Origin: Portunus trituberculatus
Taxonomy: Eukaryota > Arthropoda > Malacostraca > Decapoda > Portunidae
Length of the DNA stretch: 64,000 bases
Direction: 5' to 3'
Assembly: GCF_017591435.1 (NCBI RefSeq)
Contig: NC_059301.1
Location: 4,457,640-4,521,639, forward strand
How positions within the stretch are numbered: position 1 is the first letter of the stretch; every line of letters starts with the position of its first letter. Position numbers and translations under genes: made by a program. The notes under the pieces are model-generated. The model ran no database searches. It saw only the letters and a program-made list of their open reading frames with translations, and was not told the DNA's origin. This document shows, piece after piece, positions 20,455 through 32,959 of this stretch.

Positions 20455-22466
20455 TATACCACGTGTGTTTGCTCTCTTTTACTCTGTATACAGGAACCTA
20501 TCTCTTTACCTTCTCATTATACTTGTCTAGGAATATATCATACTTCTCCTGAATTGTCTTGCCTTGCATAATTTTCCTCCACTCAATACTACTGAAGTAA
20601 CTTCTTAATCCTCCAAAATTTGACAGCGTGGTTTTGTCTTTTTATTAGTGTCCCTCATTGCGTTTCAATATTTCCTGATCCTCTAAAATTGATTTCTAAG
20701 ACCACATGATCACTTTTCCCATTAGGCTATGATATTTGATGTTTGGACAAGGCTCTTTTTTTTTTTTTTTTTTTTTTTTAAATACCAAATCCAACATAAA
20801 TGGTTCTTCTTCCCCTCTATATCTTGCATAGTCCTTCACCCACTGGTTCAATGTGTTTACCATTGCCAGATGTAACACTTCCTCCAGTGTAACTGTTTAC
20901 ATCCATTTCTTCCCAATTTACATGTTTGCAGTTTAGAGCTCCTACAAGTAACACTCTTCAGCCCTTTCTTAAAATATTGTCCAGGCAATTTAATACTTCC
21001 TTTTGCATTTCTTTATGTACATCAACCTTCATGTAATAGTCTTTGGTGGCACATATGTTACTATGATACTCCTTTTTCCCTCCCACTGGTCCTAATTGTT
21101 ATGCTTAAAACCTCTTCCAGTCCATCTCCATACTGTACCTCCTCAACGTATACATCCTCTCAAATCATTATCAATACTATTGCTTTTCCTCTTCTGTCTC
21201 TCCTCCAAACATTATATCCCTGCTCTTTAAAATTCACTTGGACATCTTCACTTAACTTTGTTTCTGTTATACATATCACGTCCAGTCCTTTTTCCAATAT
21301 ATAATCTCTCACTTCCAAGCTTCCTGATATAAATCCATCTATGTTTATATACATGACTCTTAATGCTTTCCTTCCTCTTCCCAAATATACCATTTCCTCA
21401 GCCTCATGTCTAGCACTCTCAAGATGAACTTCTCGTTCTCTGTCCTTCTATTGTTTTATTCCTTAGCTTCACTTCTCAGTTCCCTCTCTTATTCCCTTTC
21501 TACCTCATTCATCTCTCTCTTTATCAAATATTGTTATATTCTGCTTTACCAGACAGCTTTCTAGTCCTCTCCAATATTTCTTCTACCCCTACTTGCTCAC
21601 TATATTTACCAAGTTTGTATATTTCTTCTATTTCTTCATCAAGATTATTCTTCATCTTGAACCACTGAGGTAATTTCTTTAACCATCTCTTTCTCCTCCT
21701 ACTCCCTCACAAACTTCACTGGATTCTTTTTTTCTTCTAGTCCATATATAACCATGCACTTCATATTTCTCACTAATTCTTCTTATTCTTTGATTACTTG
21801 TATGACTGTGTCCTTCGTTTTCTCTCTTATTTGTTGCTTAACTACTTCAGTAAAATTAACTTTTCTTCTTGTTCCTTTTTCCAGACCATCTTCTATTCCT
21901 CTAGTTTTATTTTGCTTATCCCTTTTCCTGTTTCCAAATTAGAGTCTAGCTTTTACTGCATCCCTTGTAATACTTCATAGTTTTGTACATTTGTCCTTAA
22001 GGGTGTTGTTTTCCCTTTACATTTCCTCTAGAGTTTTCTTCATGTCATTGTTCATTCTAACAGTACTCTCTAACTTTAAACATATCTCTCTACCTCTAGG
22101 TTTTTCACAATCAACTGATCCTGTTTTTTTAAAATCCCGGGAACCATCTTCCTCAAAAACTTTTAAGTTCTCTATCCATTGTGATAATTCTTTTCACATT
22201 GATTCTTTCCTTCTTAAATATGGAAAACTCCCAGCTGCCTTAATCTGAGGTGTTTCAATAATCTCATTCCTGGGTCCTCTCGGTCAGGCTCCCTGTCCCT
22301 TGTTTACATAGAATGCAGTGCTAACTGTGCCGTCTATATTCTCATCCCTTACATAATTCTTCTCAGCCTCAACACAAGCATATATAATCTAACTTTGGAG
22401 ACAGGGTCACTAACCTAGCCTCCTATCTCCTCGTAACACATCACCAGGTCTGCTGGGCTTCATGTG

Positions 22467-24960
22467 GACTGGGTGTGTATTTACCTAGTTGTATTGTACA
22501 GGGTTTGAGCAAGGCTCATAGTGTCCTGTCTCTATTTATCCAATTTTTTCTTAAAGATATGCACATTATGTGCTGTAATAACTTCATTATTCAATGCATT
22601 CCACTTCTCCATCATTCTGCATGGGAAACTGTATTTTCCAATATCCTTCACACACTGCCTCATCCTGATTTTCTTTACATGACCTCTTGTCCTTCCATCT
22701 TCTGTCAACAGCACTAGGTCTTCCTTGCTTATCTTTTTAATGCCATTGACTATCTTGTATTAGATCTCCTTGTTCTCTTCTATCTTGTAAGGTTGGTAGT
22801 CCCATTTCCTTCGGCTGCTCTTCATATGTTAGGTCCTTCAGTTCCGGCACCATTTTTGTAGCAATCTTCTGTATCCTTTCTAATCTTCTTATATATTTTA
22901 TAGAGCTCAGAGACCACACAACAGCTGCATATTCCAGCTTTGGAAGTATCATGCTTGTGATGATTTTTTTTCATTATATCTTTGTCCATGAATTGAAATG
23001 TTACTCTTATATTAGTCAACATTTTATATGATATACCAAATATCTTGCTTATATGTTTTTCAGGGTTCAGACTTTCCTCTATAATCACTCACAGAACTTT
23101 TTCCTCTTTAGTCTTCATTATTTGCTCCTCTCCCCATCAAATTGTCCCATACCAGTCTTCTTTTGCTCTTTCCTAGTTCCATTATGAGACATATCTTGGC
23201 ATTGAATTCCAATTTCCACTTCTTACTCCACTCATTGATCTTGTTTATATCATCTTGTAACAGCAAACAGTCCTCTTAATAGCTTTGCATCATCAGCAAA
23301 TAGATTAATGTAACTGTTTATCCTATTGTCAATGTCATTTACATATATCTGAAATATAATGGAGGCTAACACTGACCCTTGTGGCACTCCACTTGTTACT
23401 TTACCCAAAGATGAGTACGAATCTCTGATCATAAACTTCAAATAAACCCTTGTCCACTCTAACAAAGCTCCTCGCAGTTCTCCTATGTTCTCTAGTTTCC
23501 AAAGTAGTCTTCCATGAAGGACTTTATCAAAAGTCTTTTTTATGTCCAGGTATACTGTGTCCACCCATCCATCTCTGTTATCCAGTCCTTCTATTACCCT
23601 TGAGTAGAAACTCAATAAATTCAACACATATGACTGTCTTGTCCTAAATTGTGTGTTCGATACAATTTGTTCTTCTTCCAGATGTTTAACCCATTTTCTT
23701 TGATAATTATTTCATACAACTTTCTCATAATGCTTGTAAATAACACCGGTCTGTAATTTAATGGCTCAGTTGCCTTTACCCCTTTAAATATCGATATTAC
23801 GTTGGCTCTTTTCCATTCTAGTGGAACTTTCCACTCATTTAGTGAACTTGTAATTATATCCCAAATTGGATCCAGTAGTTGTTCTTTACATTCTTTTAGC
23901 ACCCAGCATGAAACACCATCTGGCCCCATTGCTTTTCTGACATCCAAATTATCCAATAATCTTCTAATATCTTCTTTGTGCACTGTGATTTCCTGTAATC
24001 CTTGGTAATGCAATGTTCTATTTGGTTCTATAAAATCTTCTAACAGTGAACACCATTTTGAAGCTCTCATTCATTATTTCACACATTTCTTTCTCTGATT
24101 GGTATGTCTTCCCTCCTTTCATTATTTTTTTTATTGTTTCCTTGTTCTTCATTTTGCCATTTATGAATCTGTAGAAAAGCTTGGGTTCACCTCTGCTTTT
24201 ACTCACCACATTTCTCAAAGTTTCTTTCTTCGTCTCCTTACTCTAATGTATTAATTTCTCGCATCCATATATTGCTGCCTGTTACTGTCATTTCTCTGCT
24301 TTGTGAATTTCTTCCAAGCTTTATCTTTTGCCTTTTTCGCATCTCCGCATCTAGCATTGTACCAAGCGTGGATTTTTTTCTTAACTCTTTAAAAAGGTAC
24401 GTATTTCTTTACTTCTTCATTATATTTCTGTAAGAATATTCCATATTTTTCTTGTATTGTCCAGTCGTACATAAAGTTTCTCCATTCAATGTCAACAAAA
24501 ATGTTCCTTAATTTTTCAAAATCTGCTCTTGCATAATCTAATCTCTCTTTTTTGTAGTCATCTCTGTAACTTATCCCATCCTCCTCTTGTATTTCTAGCT
24601 CTAATATCACATGATCACTTCTTCCCATTAGACTGAGGTATTGTATGCTGGGAGGAAGCTCTGGTTTCTTTGTGAATACTAGGTCAAGTAACGATGGTTC
24701 TTCTTCTCCCCCTTTACCTTGTTGACTCCTCCACCCACTGGTCCATTGTATTTACCATGGTCAACTGTAACACTTCTTCTCCCCCACTGTCCAGCATTAT
24801 CCATTAATTCCATCTCTCTGTCCAGTTTCTTTTTTTACAGTTAAAGTCTCCAACAAAAAAGTATTTTTCCTTCTCTTCTCAACATATTATCTAAGCACTT
24901 AATCACCTCTCTTTGCATGTCTTTATTACCAATAATACGGTATCAGAATGGTACAGTGGC
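22467..24960 (-). mobile_element. LINE family B, copy 2 (minus strand, 5' truncated)
   Basis: It shares its 3' terminus with copy 1 and covers the C-terminal domain (22532-22952), RT (23250-24070) and the end of the endonuclease (24389-24628, MGRSDHVILELEIQEEDG). RT motifs: VRKAMGPDGVSCWVLKECK (about 23940), NYRPV, YLDIKKTFDKVLHGRLLWKL (23545), VTSGVPQGSVLASIIFQIYV (23400), and a catalytic box intact as FADDAKL (about 23290). The sequence becomes unrecognisable near 24960, in the endonuclease. Frame changes are present, for example near 23060, 23250 and 23650. Confidence 0.8.
23250..24070 (-). pseudogene. LINE B copy 2 reverse transcriptase region
   Basis: Two overlapping minus-strand frames (23621-24070 and 23250-23627) make most of the RT palm and fingers. 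The first has DIRRLLDNLDVRKAMGPDG and VPLEWKRANVISIFKG. The second has the DIKKTFDKV motif with the first catalytic Asp and the FADD box with the other two. It is the best preserved RT of this family in the window. The shift at about 23621-23627 and others on either side prevent a full product. Confidence 0.75.
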
Positions 24961-25209
24961 ACCTGTGAGAAGGGAGATGACAGAGCTTTGTATATGACCA
25001 AATGTGCAGCCGTTTGATTACCAGATATTTTCACCACTAATAAGCCTTTGGTGTTAATGTAAGTTTATATATGAAAAACTACAGATAGAATGCAGGAGAA
25101 TGTTATTCCGATGACCACGGTAGCACAAGTCACAACTGGCAGAGGGGGATGGGGGACGCCAGGGAGCCTTTGTTTACAACCACGGATGTGGACATTCGAC
25201 AATAAGGTA

Positions 25210-25990
25210 TTTTTTCAAGTATTAGATCGAAGAGATAGAGGAAAGGTTTGAGGAATGGAGATTAGCATTGGAAAGTAGAGGAATGAAGATAAGTAGAACA
25301 AAGATGGAATATATGAATATATGAAGTGTACAGAGGAGGACCAGGATGGAAGAGAAAGCATCAAGATGGAGGGTGTGGACCTGAAGAGGCTAGATGCTTT
25401 CAAGTATTTGGGATCTACCCTATCAGCCGATGGCAGTGAAGATAAGGAAATAACTAGAAGAATACAAGTAGGATGAAGAAGCTGGAGAGATGTATGGGGA
25501 GTAATATGTGACAAGAAAATGCCAGTAAAACTAAAGGGAAAGGTATATAAGACTGTGGTGAGACCAGCAATGACATATGGAGCAGAGGCATTGCCTGTGA
25601 AGAAAGTAAACAACAAGAGGATAGAAGTAACAGAAATGAGGATGTTACGTTGGATGTGTGGCGTGACAAGGGAGGACAGAATAAGCAATATAAGGATCAG
25701 AGGAACAGTGAAGGTGGGACAGATATCGAAGAAGACTCATGAAGCAAGGCTAAGATGGTATGGGCACATAATGAGGAGAGATGCAGTAAGTGAGGAGAGG
25801 AGAGCCCTGGATATGGAAGTGCAAGGAAGGAGGAGAGGAAGACCCAAGATCAGATGGAAAGACTGCATAAAAGACGACATGAAAGAGAAAGGACTGCAAA
25901 ACAACATGGTTGGTGACAGAGGCAGGTGAGACAACTCATCAAAAACAGCAACTCCGTATAAGGACAAGCTGATGACGAAGAAGAAGATGG
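25210..25990 (+). mobile_element. RTE-like LINE 3' fragment
   Basis: The plus-strand frame 25519-25929 reads MPVKLKGKVYKTVVRPAMTY, GAEALPVKK, MRMLRWMCGVTREDRISN, LRWYGHIMRRD and RRRGRPKIRWKDC. This is the C-terminal end of RTE-type LINE proteins. Upstream (25220-25500) are degraded RT-end sequences (KYLGSTLSADGSED). The tail ends in a GATGACGAAGAAGAAGATGG repeat-like 3' terminus typical of RTE copies. The copy is 5' truncated, and the HTH-like C-terminus is intact for 136 codons. Confidence 0.8.
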
Positions 25991-26035
25991 AACTTTGGTG
26001 TTTGAGTATTTAGATGTTCGAATATTGAGTCTCTA

Positions 26036-26037
<2 letters not shown>

Positions 26038-26113
<76 letters not shown>
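26038..26113. repeat. (TA)n microsatellite abutting a Tigger end
   Basis: About 75 bp of TA repeat lead into CAGTACAGGCAACC, the left end of the next Tigger-like element. Confidence 0.9.
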
Positions 26114-26115
26114 TA

Positions 26116-27035
26116 CAGGCAACCGCCGCTTAACGAAGGTTCACACAATGAAATTTTGTTACAACAAAGGTTTCCTTTTACTACCATCTGCTCGTTTAAT
26201 GAACACCAAACTTGCTTTAACGAAATTTTATCCAGGTAATTTTTTCCAAGTTTGAAAGCCCCGCCATATCATGCAAGCTGACAGGCTTTTGAATACACCA
26301 GCGCCTCTCGTGGACAAAACGCCCACCACTCACTCCCCCAGTTCAAAACAATAACAGCGTTAGCAGCAGCTTGTCTTCCCTTGCTCTACATGCCACCAAA
26401 ATGCCCTGCAATGTTGCCTAGCATTGCTACAAAGACCAGGAAGTCTCTTACTTTCGAAGTGAAGCTGGATATTATTCACAGACATGAGAGAGGCGAGAAA
26501 ACTAATAGCATTGCTTGCCACCATGGCTTGACTCCATCTAATGTCTACTATTTTCAAGTCAGCAGACTCTATTAAGAAGGCTGGTGAGATCATATCTTCT
26601 TTGGAAGCTAAAAGAACCACCTGAACTTGTGACTCTGCAATGGATAAAATGGAAAGCCTTGTGGAAATGTGGTACAGTACATAAGTTTTGTATGCGGTAC
26701 AATGATGCGCCCTTTGTTTACGTTCCACAGGTTATCAGTTAGGGCATTTCTCGCTCCACTCTCCCTCCCTTCATAAATTTAAGATCATCTACATTATAGA
26801 TTTAGTTACATACATACATTAGTGTACATTATAATGACTTAGTCTTAAATTAAACTGTGTAAATGTTTAACTTCATAATTTTTACTTTCATTAAAAATTT
26901 CACTGTACTATGATGCACTCTCGCTTTGTTTACTCTCAATGGAAGCTCAAGTAAGGGGTCAAACTTGTTATAATTAAATTCGCTTAACGAATGGTTTTTT
27001 AGAACGTAACCCATTCGTTAAGCAGGGGTTGCCTG
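26116..27035 (+). mobile_element. Tigger-like element, CAGGCAACC(C/G)C ends, internally deleted
   Basis: The left end CAGGCAACCGCCGCTTAACG and the complemented right end CAGGCAACCCCTGCTTAACG are inverted, with TA on each side. Related copies lie at 38387-38854 and 46921-47980. It carries only the N-terminal part of a transposase and a non-coding 3' half. Confidence 0.88.
26390..26700 (+). pseudogene. Tigger-like transposase N-terminal HTH remnant
   Basis: From ATG at 26390 the frame reads MPPKCPAMLPSIATKTRKSL, TFEVKLDIIHRHERGEKTNS and IACHHGLTPSNVYYF, the first CENP-B/psq-type helix-turn-helix of Tigger transposases, which binds the element ends. A one-base shift near 26550 moves the frame to FKSADSIKKAG, continuing towards the second HTH. 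After about 26680 the coding similarity stops, so the DDE catalytic domain has been deleted. The same remnant occurs, reversed, in the copies at 38750-38854 and 47260-47600. Confidence 0.75.
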
Positions 27036-27036
27036 T

Positions 27037-27267
27037 AATCGCCTGCATATCTAGATCGCCACTATCCGAAATTCGCTACTATCCGGAGCTGCCCCCAAGT
27101 GTATTCAAACCTACCGCGTGACCAATCACTTGATCCTGCTAGGCGGCAGCAGTTATTCCTATGCCCTTCCGCTCTTACTCGCCAACAACTCAAGTAATGG
27201 CGGCACTATTTGGCGAGTTTGTAGCGTTCTTCATCAGTCCAGTGTACAACGTCCCACCACCACTTAA
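27037..27267. other. Unassigned sequence between mobile elements
   Basis: No gene was found. CACTATCCGAAATTCGC and CTATCCGGAGC near 27060-27090 resemble the sub-terminal part of another Tigger-like end, but no partner end was seen. Confidence 0.3.
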
Positions 27268-27513
27268 GGCGGCGTCACACTAGCACTTTTTGCGTCGTCT
27301 TCGACAATTTCCGTCGTTTTTAACTGTTCCGTGAACTTTTTCCGTCGTCTTGAGTCAGACGAAACGCACCATTTTCCTCTAGCATCAAATTCTAGTCAAA
27401 TTAAGATCTATGGCTTCTAATCAAAACTTTTCTAATAAAATTAATTTTCCTGTTAATTGGAATGATGCTATAATCTCAAATTATAGAATCTTGATCAATA
27501 GACGTAAATACAT
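27268..27513 (+). repeat. Dispersed repeat with GGCGGCGTCACACTAGCAC terminus
   Basis: The right part (27340-27513) is repeated at 37748-37922. The terminal part appears inverted at about 38090-38167 as GGTGGCATCACACTAGCAC. Together they suggest a small DNA element with long inverted ends, here represented by one arm. The superfamily is unknown to me. Confidence 0.6.
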
Positions 27514-27514
27514 T

Positions 27515-28304
<790 letters not shown>

Positions 28305-29755
28305 CAGTAAGTCCTTGTTATACGGTACATATGCATTCCTGAAAACCTTATCGCATATCGAATTTACCGTATACCGAACCCATTACAACATGTAATAATA
28401 GGGAATGCATTCCAGCATGTTGAACGTCACCCCTACAGAAATAAAAATACATGAAAATAATAATTAAAAAAAATATATATAAAGAAAGTAAAGTACTGCA
28501 CAAAAGAAATAAACAGAAAATGTTTTTATTTACCATTCAATTGCCATGTATTCTATCAGATGATGTCCTTCCCGAGGCTAAGGGACAGTAGGGATTTCAG
28601 CCCTTACTTATTTTCCGCTGAGTGGGCAGACAAAGATAAGACGTCATCGTCTCCACTGTCGGAAGCAGATGTAGAAGAGCCAGCTGTACCAGGGTCAGCA
28701 CGTTTCAATGGTTTGAAGAAAGAGAATATTGAAGAGGGGCCAGCTGTAGCAGGGTCGGCAGGTGTGACAAGGACAGCATGTCTGACTGGCTTGAAGAACG
28801 AGTAGATGGAGGACTGTTTAGTTTTTCTTCTTTTTTCATCATAGATTTCTTGATAAATCTTGACACTTTTCTCTACGTCATGAGCCACTTTGCTACTCCT
28901 GGCAGGATTTGGGTCACATTCCTTCAGGGCTTCCAGAGCTTTTTCGATACCACCGAGACATTCTCTAAGAGTTTTGATGTCCAGGCCACGCACAGGTTCT
29001 TCTTCCTCGTCTCCCTCTTTTTCTGCCTCCTGTGATGCCTTGTCTAGCTCTATAAGTTCATCATTTGAGAGGCTGTTCAGCATGGCTTTCCAAAAGATCT
29101 TGAACATCATCATCAACTTCATCAAAGCCAGCCCTATGGCACAGATTTACTATGTCATTTCTGATCGCACCGATGTCATCTTCAGTGAACCCTGGGAAAT
29201 CATACGTGCATTCTGGCCATACTTTATTCCACGGCAAGTTCGTGGTAGACGTCTTCACTTCATCCCAAGATGACTTAATGTTATCCAAAGCGTGCTTGAT
29301 GTTATAGGACTTCACTGATAGTAGGCTTGCCAGGCCCATCTGTGCCCTTTATCAGTTGCTGCATGGTTCGCCACTGGTAGTAGGCTTTAAACATTTGCCA
29401 TGATAACTATGAATATATTTGTGCTTACAATAGACCCTTTAATATTCCATTTATTCATCTAATTAGTAATGCATGTAAGTAATATGTTATGCAGTTAAAA
29501 AAAAAAGGGGGGAGGGGAAGAGATAACAGGCTCCAAGGGTGGTCAAGTTAAAGTCAGTACTGTGAGTGGCGGGGAGGTGTGGCATGGATGGCGTCATCAC
29601 TCTTGCTACCCCGCGCTGGGCCCTCTCGGATGACATGAGCGGATACCATACCTGTGAATTTTTCTTACCGTATATCGAATCGAGGGTAGTAATTTCCAAA
29701 TACTGTAACTGTGAATTTACCGGATAAAGAACTACCATATAACGAGGACTTACTG
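28305..29755 (-). mobile_element. Tigger-like element, CAGTAAGTCCT ends, nested in a relative
   Basis: The left end CAGTAAGTCCTTGTTATACGG and the complemented right end CAGTAAGTCCTCGTTATATGG are inverted. The left flank has TA; the right flank reads TG, so the duplication has decayed. It sits inside the C-terminal coding segment of another Tigger-like transposase, exactly between the codons for AIRN and VNLCHRAGFDE. Confidence 0.85.
28604..29339 (-). pseudogene. Tigger-like transposase C-terminal region with PIP-box-like motifs
   Basis: Two minus-strand frames form the C-terminal part of the transposase. 29061-29339 has ALDNIKSSWDEVKTSTTNLP, WNKVWPEC and IVNLCHRAGFDEVDDDVQ. 28604-29125 has LSNDELIELDKASQEAEKEG, GLDIKTLRECLGGIEKALEA, then QSSIYSFFKP and SSIFSFFKPLK, and an acidic end. 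QSSIYSFF fits the PCNA-interacting consensus Qxx(I/L/M)xxFF, and pogo transposase is known to bind PCNA. The frame shifts by one near 29061-29125. HTH and DDE domains are absent, so this is a relic. Confidence 0.75.
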
Positions 29756-30020
29756 TGACAGTAAATCTGTGCCATAGGGCTGGCTTCGATGAAGTTGATG
29801 ATGATGTTCAAGATATTTTGGAAAGCCATGCTGAACTTCTCTCAAATGAACTTATAGAGCAAGACAAGGCATCACAGGAGACAGAAAAAGAGGGAGATGA
29901 GGAAGAAGAACCTGTGTGTGGCCTGGACATCAAAACTCTTAGAGATTGTCTCAATGGTATCAAAAAAGCTCTGGGGATGTTGCTGCTAGTAGGCAGCTTG
30001 GCACATTGGTCCTGCCTCAG
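29756..30020 (+). pseudogene. Outer Tigger-like transposase C-terminal segment, resumed
   Basis: The coding sequence interrupted at 28304 continues here as VNLCHRAGFDEVDDDVQDI, LIEQDKASQETEKEGDEEEE and GLDIKTLRDCLNGIKKALGM, ending at a stop at 30024. It parallels the inserted element's own transposase but on the opposite strand, so both derive from related Tigger families. The PIP-box tail is missing in this copy. Confidence 0.75.
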
Positions 30021-30849
30021 CTGAGTTAGTATCTACGTGTTTCCTGCGGATCACATGCACTGTGATTGCTCTTTCAACATTTTCAAACTATTTAATTACC
30101 TATTTTTTTTGTCAAAAGAAAGTACAGTTTTAAATTTTCGTTTAATGTTTACATGTGAATGATGCCTGCTTCCCTTCCTCCTTTCCTCTCTCCTCCTCCA
30201 TCATTTACCACCATTAGCTAAAAACATTCGTCTCCAAGGTAAGAGCATTAAATAAACTTTTGCTTTTATTTTACATATGTTCATGCATTGATCAAGTATG
30301 CATGTGTACGTAACTGAAAAGGCAAAACACAATTTCTCCCATCTCCGCATACCTCCTCCACCAACGTTTATCATGGAGGGAGAAAAACAATGTAAACAAA
30401 CCTCTATGGCTGCGGCGGTGCGACCTCTATTCTCTCTCTCCTACTTAAAACTTCATTTATTCAATGAATAATGTTTACAGGATCATCAATGAGTTTTTCT
30501 GTGATCATACAAGCACCCTGTCTTCTGTGGGTGGCTAAATTTGTACACTCAAGCTGATCGACAGTCCCAAGTGAGGGGTTGGGAATGTGGTAGAGTAATG
30601 TCCCGTGGAATGCACCCTACGAGATAAATATACTTTATAAGAGTAGTTTATCTATTTATATTATCTTTTGTTATGTTTTATTGTTTCTGTACAATAATTA
30701 TTATTTATAAATGCCTTCTTTTATACCTGAAAACACAAAAAAAATGGTGCTGGAATGGATTAATGGCATTTCAATGCATTTCAATGGGAAAAATAGTTTT
30801 GAGATATGAGCTCCATCACAGAATGAATTAAACTCGTATCTCAAGGTAC

Positions 30850-30850
<1 letters not shown>
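30021..30850. other. Stretch without a gene; orphan Tigger-like right end
   Basis: No coding sequence is seen. The right edge (about 30770-30850) reads, on the minus strand, CACTGGTACCTTGAGATACG, which looks like a Tigger-type terminus. Its partner end was not found. It leads directly into (GT)n and (TA)n. Confidence 0.4.
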
Positions 30851-30936
<86 letters not shown>

Positions 30937-30946
30937 AATATATATA
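30851..30946. repeat. (GT)n/(TA)n microsatellite abutting a Tigger end
   Basis: A short GT run and about 80 bp of TA repeat lead directly into CAGTAATACTCTGCTTAACG. Confidence 0.9.
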
Positions 30947-31097
30947 TACAGTAATACTCTGCTTAACGGACACAATAGGGGGTGTCAAAGCTGTTCATAG
31001 AGCGGAAATTCGTTAAGCAGACGTAATTTTCCCATAGGAAATAATGGAAATAAGGAGGATGCGTTCTGGGCTGGTCTCTAACATACCACATGGGTTA

Positions 31098-31173
<76 letters not shown>

Positions 31174-31356
31174 AAGTCCTCGTTATACGTAGTTCTTTAT
31201 CCGGTAAATTCACAGTTACGGTAATTGGAAATTACTACCCTCGATTCGATATACGGTAAGAAAATTTCACAGATATGGTATCCGCTCATGTCATCCAAGA
31301 GGGCCCAGCGCAGGGGACCAGGGGTGATGACATCATCCACACCACACCTCCCCGCC

Positions 31357-32050
31357 ACTCACAGTACTGACTTTAACTTGACCACCCTTGGAGCCTCTTA
31401 TCTCTTCCTGTCCCCCCCTTTTTCTAACTGCATTACATATTACTTACATGCATTACCAATTAGATGAATAAATGGAATATTAAAGGGTCTATTGTAAGCA
31501 CAAAATATATTCATAATAATCATGGCAAACACTAAAAGCCTACTACCAGCGGCAAACCATGCAGCAACTGATAAAGGGCACAGATGGGCCTGGCAAGCCC
31601 ATTATCAATGAATGGTGGAAGTTGTATAACATCAAGCATGCCTTAGATAACATCAAGTCATCTTGGGATAAAGTGAAGATGTCTACCAAGAACTTGGCGT
31701 GCCACTCACAGTACTGACTTTAACTTGACAACCCTTGGAGCATATTATCTTTTCCCCTCCCCCCTTTTTAACTGCATTACATATTAGTTACATGCATTAC
31801 TAATTAGATGAATAAATGGAATATTAAAGGGTCTATTGTAAGCACAAATATATTCATAATAATCATGGCAAACATTTAAAGCCTACTACCAGTGGCGAAC
31901 CATGCAGCAACTGATAAAGGACACAGATGGGCCTGGCAAGCCCCCTATCAGGGAATGTTGGAAGTCATATAACATCAAGCACGCCTTAGATAACATCAAG
32001 TCATCTTGGGACGAAGTGAAGACGTCTACCACGAACATGGGGTGGAATAA
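31357..32050 (+). repeat. Tandem duplication of about 345 bp inside a Tigger-like element
   Basis: CACTCACAGTACTGACTTTA opens both halves (about 31357 and 31704). Each half runs through TTGTAAGCACAAA and CATGCAGCAACTGATAAAGG to the SSWDEVK codons. The second half keeps the coding frame. Confidence 0.75.
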
Positions 32051-32663
32051 AGTATGGCCAGAATGCACGCATGATTTCCTAGGCTTCGCTGAAGACAACA
32101 TCAGTGCGATCAGAAATGACATAGTAAATCTGTGCCATAGGGCTGGCTTTGATGAAGTTGATGTTCAAGATCTTTTGGAAAGCCATGCTGAACCTCTCTA
32201 AAATGATGAACTTATAAAGCTAGACAAGGAATCACAGGAGGCAGAAAAAGAAGGAGACGAGGAAGAAGAACCTGTGCGTGGCCTGGACATCAAAACTCAT
32301 AGAGAATGTCTCGGTGGTATCGAAAAAGCTCTGGAAGCCCTGAAGGAACGTGACCCAAATCCTGCCAGGAGTAGCAAAGTGGTTCATGACGTAGAGAAAA
32401 GTGTCCAGATTTATCAAGAAATCTATGATGAAAAAACAAGAAAAATTAAGCAGTCCTCCATCTACTCGTTCTTCAAACTAGTCAGATATGCTGTCCCCGT
32501 CACACCTGCCGACCCTGCTACAGCTGTCCCTTCCTCTATATCCTCTTTCTTCAAACCATTGAAACGTGCTGACCCTGCTACAACTGGCCTTTCTACATCT
32601 GTTTCTGACAGTGCAGAAGTCGATGTCTTATCCTTGTCTGCCCACTCAGTAGAAGATGAGTAA
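31902..32663 (+). pseudogene. Tigger-like transposase C-terminal region, second copy
   Basis: The frame 31902-32201 encodes ALDNIKSSWDEVKTSTTNMG, FLGFAEDNISAIRNDIVNLC and VQDLLESHAEP, and stops at TAA. Resuming near 32205, ELIKLDKESQEAEKEGDEEE leads into the frame 32274-32663 with GLDIKTHRECLGGIEKALEA, the PIP-box-like KQSSIYSFFKL, the weaker PSSISSFFKPLK and an acidic end. It matches the minus-strand copy at 28604-29339 and lacks the HTH and catalytic domains. It is expected to be non-functional, although the C-terminal 129 codons are open. Confidence 0.75.
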
Positions 32664-32959
32664 GGGCTGAAATCCCTACTGTCCCTTAGCCTTGGGAAGG
32701 ACATCATCTGATAGAATACATAGCGATTGAAAGGTAAATAGAAATATTTTGTTTATTTCTTTTGTGCAGTACTTCACTTTTTTTTTTCAAATGATTTTTT
32801 TTTCATGTATTTTCATTTCTGAAGGGGTGACTTTTTGACGTGCTGGAACACATTCCCTATCATTACATGTTATAATGGGTTCGGTATATGGTAAATTCGA
32901 TATACGGTAAGGTTTTCAGGAACGCATATGTACCGTATAATGAGGACTTACTGTATGTA

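Larger units (their letters stand above)
17794..21393 (-). pseudogene. LINE B copy 1 ORF2 fragments (EN, RT, C-terminus)
   Basis: The endonuclease start is in 21160-21393: ALRVMYINIDGF, and ICITETKLSEDVQ with the catalytic Glu. The RT linker near 19250 carries VRKAMG.DGVS on the minus strand. RT motifs in 18534-18881 are YLDIKKVFDRVPHKRIIWKI and VTQGSVVTPIMFQVYF; the YADD box is lost and its place reads FFCKQC. The C-terminal frame 17794-18237 has LPYEEKLKEMELLTLKDRQE and LDIWNGLSDEIVAA. The protein would nick DNA and reverse transcribe element RNA. Many frame changes, the missing catalytic box and the Tigger insertion make it inactive. Confidence 0.8.
17757..22466 (-). mobile_element. LINE family B, copy 1 (minus strand), nearly full length
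   Basis: The 3' end on the minus strand reads TACAACTAGGTAAATACACAC, a terminus shared with copy 2 at 22467. From 3' to 5' in plus coordinates, the C-terminal domain is at 17794-18237, RT at about 18404-19350, the linker up to 19690, the endonuclease end near 20460-21393, and an ORF1-like Lys/Glu-rich region up to about 22440. A Tigger-like element (19693-20454) interrupts the endonuclease-RT linker. A head-to-tail junction with copy 2 marks its 5' edge. I place it among Jockey/RTE-like LINEs without certainty. Confidence 0.8.
31170..32953 (+). mobile_element. Tigger-like element, CA(G/A)TAAGTCCT ends
   Basis: The left end CAATAAGTCCTCGTTATACG and the complemented right end CAGTAAGTCCTCATTATACG are inverted. 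The left edge follows a 70-bp (TA)n tract (31099-31168), and TA follows the right end. It contains a tandem internal duplication of about 345 bp and a transposase C-terminal region. Confidence 0.85.

Noticed and set aside
31357..32050. CRISPR-like or regulated direct-repeat array
   Set aside because: It is a single long tandem duplication within a transposon. No short repeats with unique spacers exist anywhere in the window.
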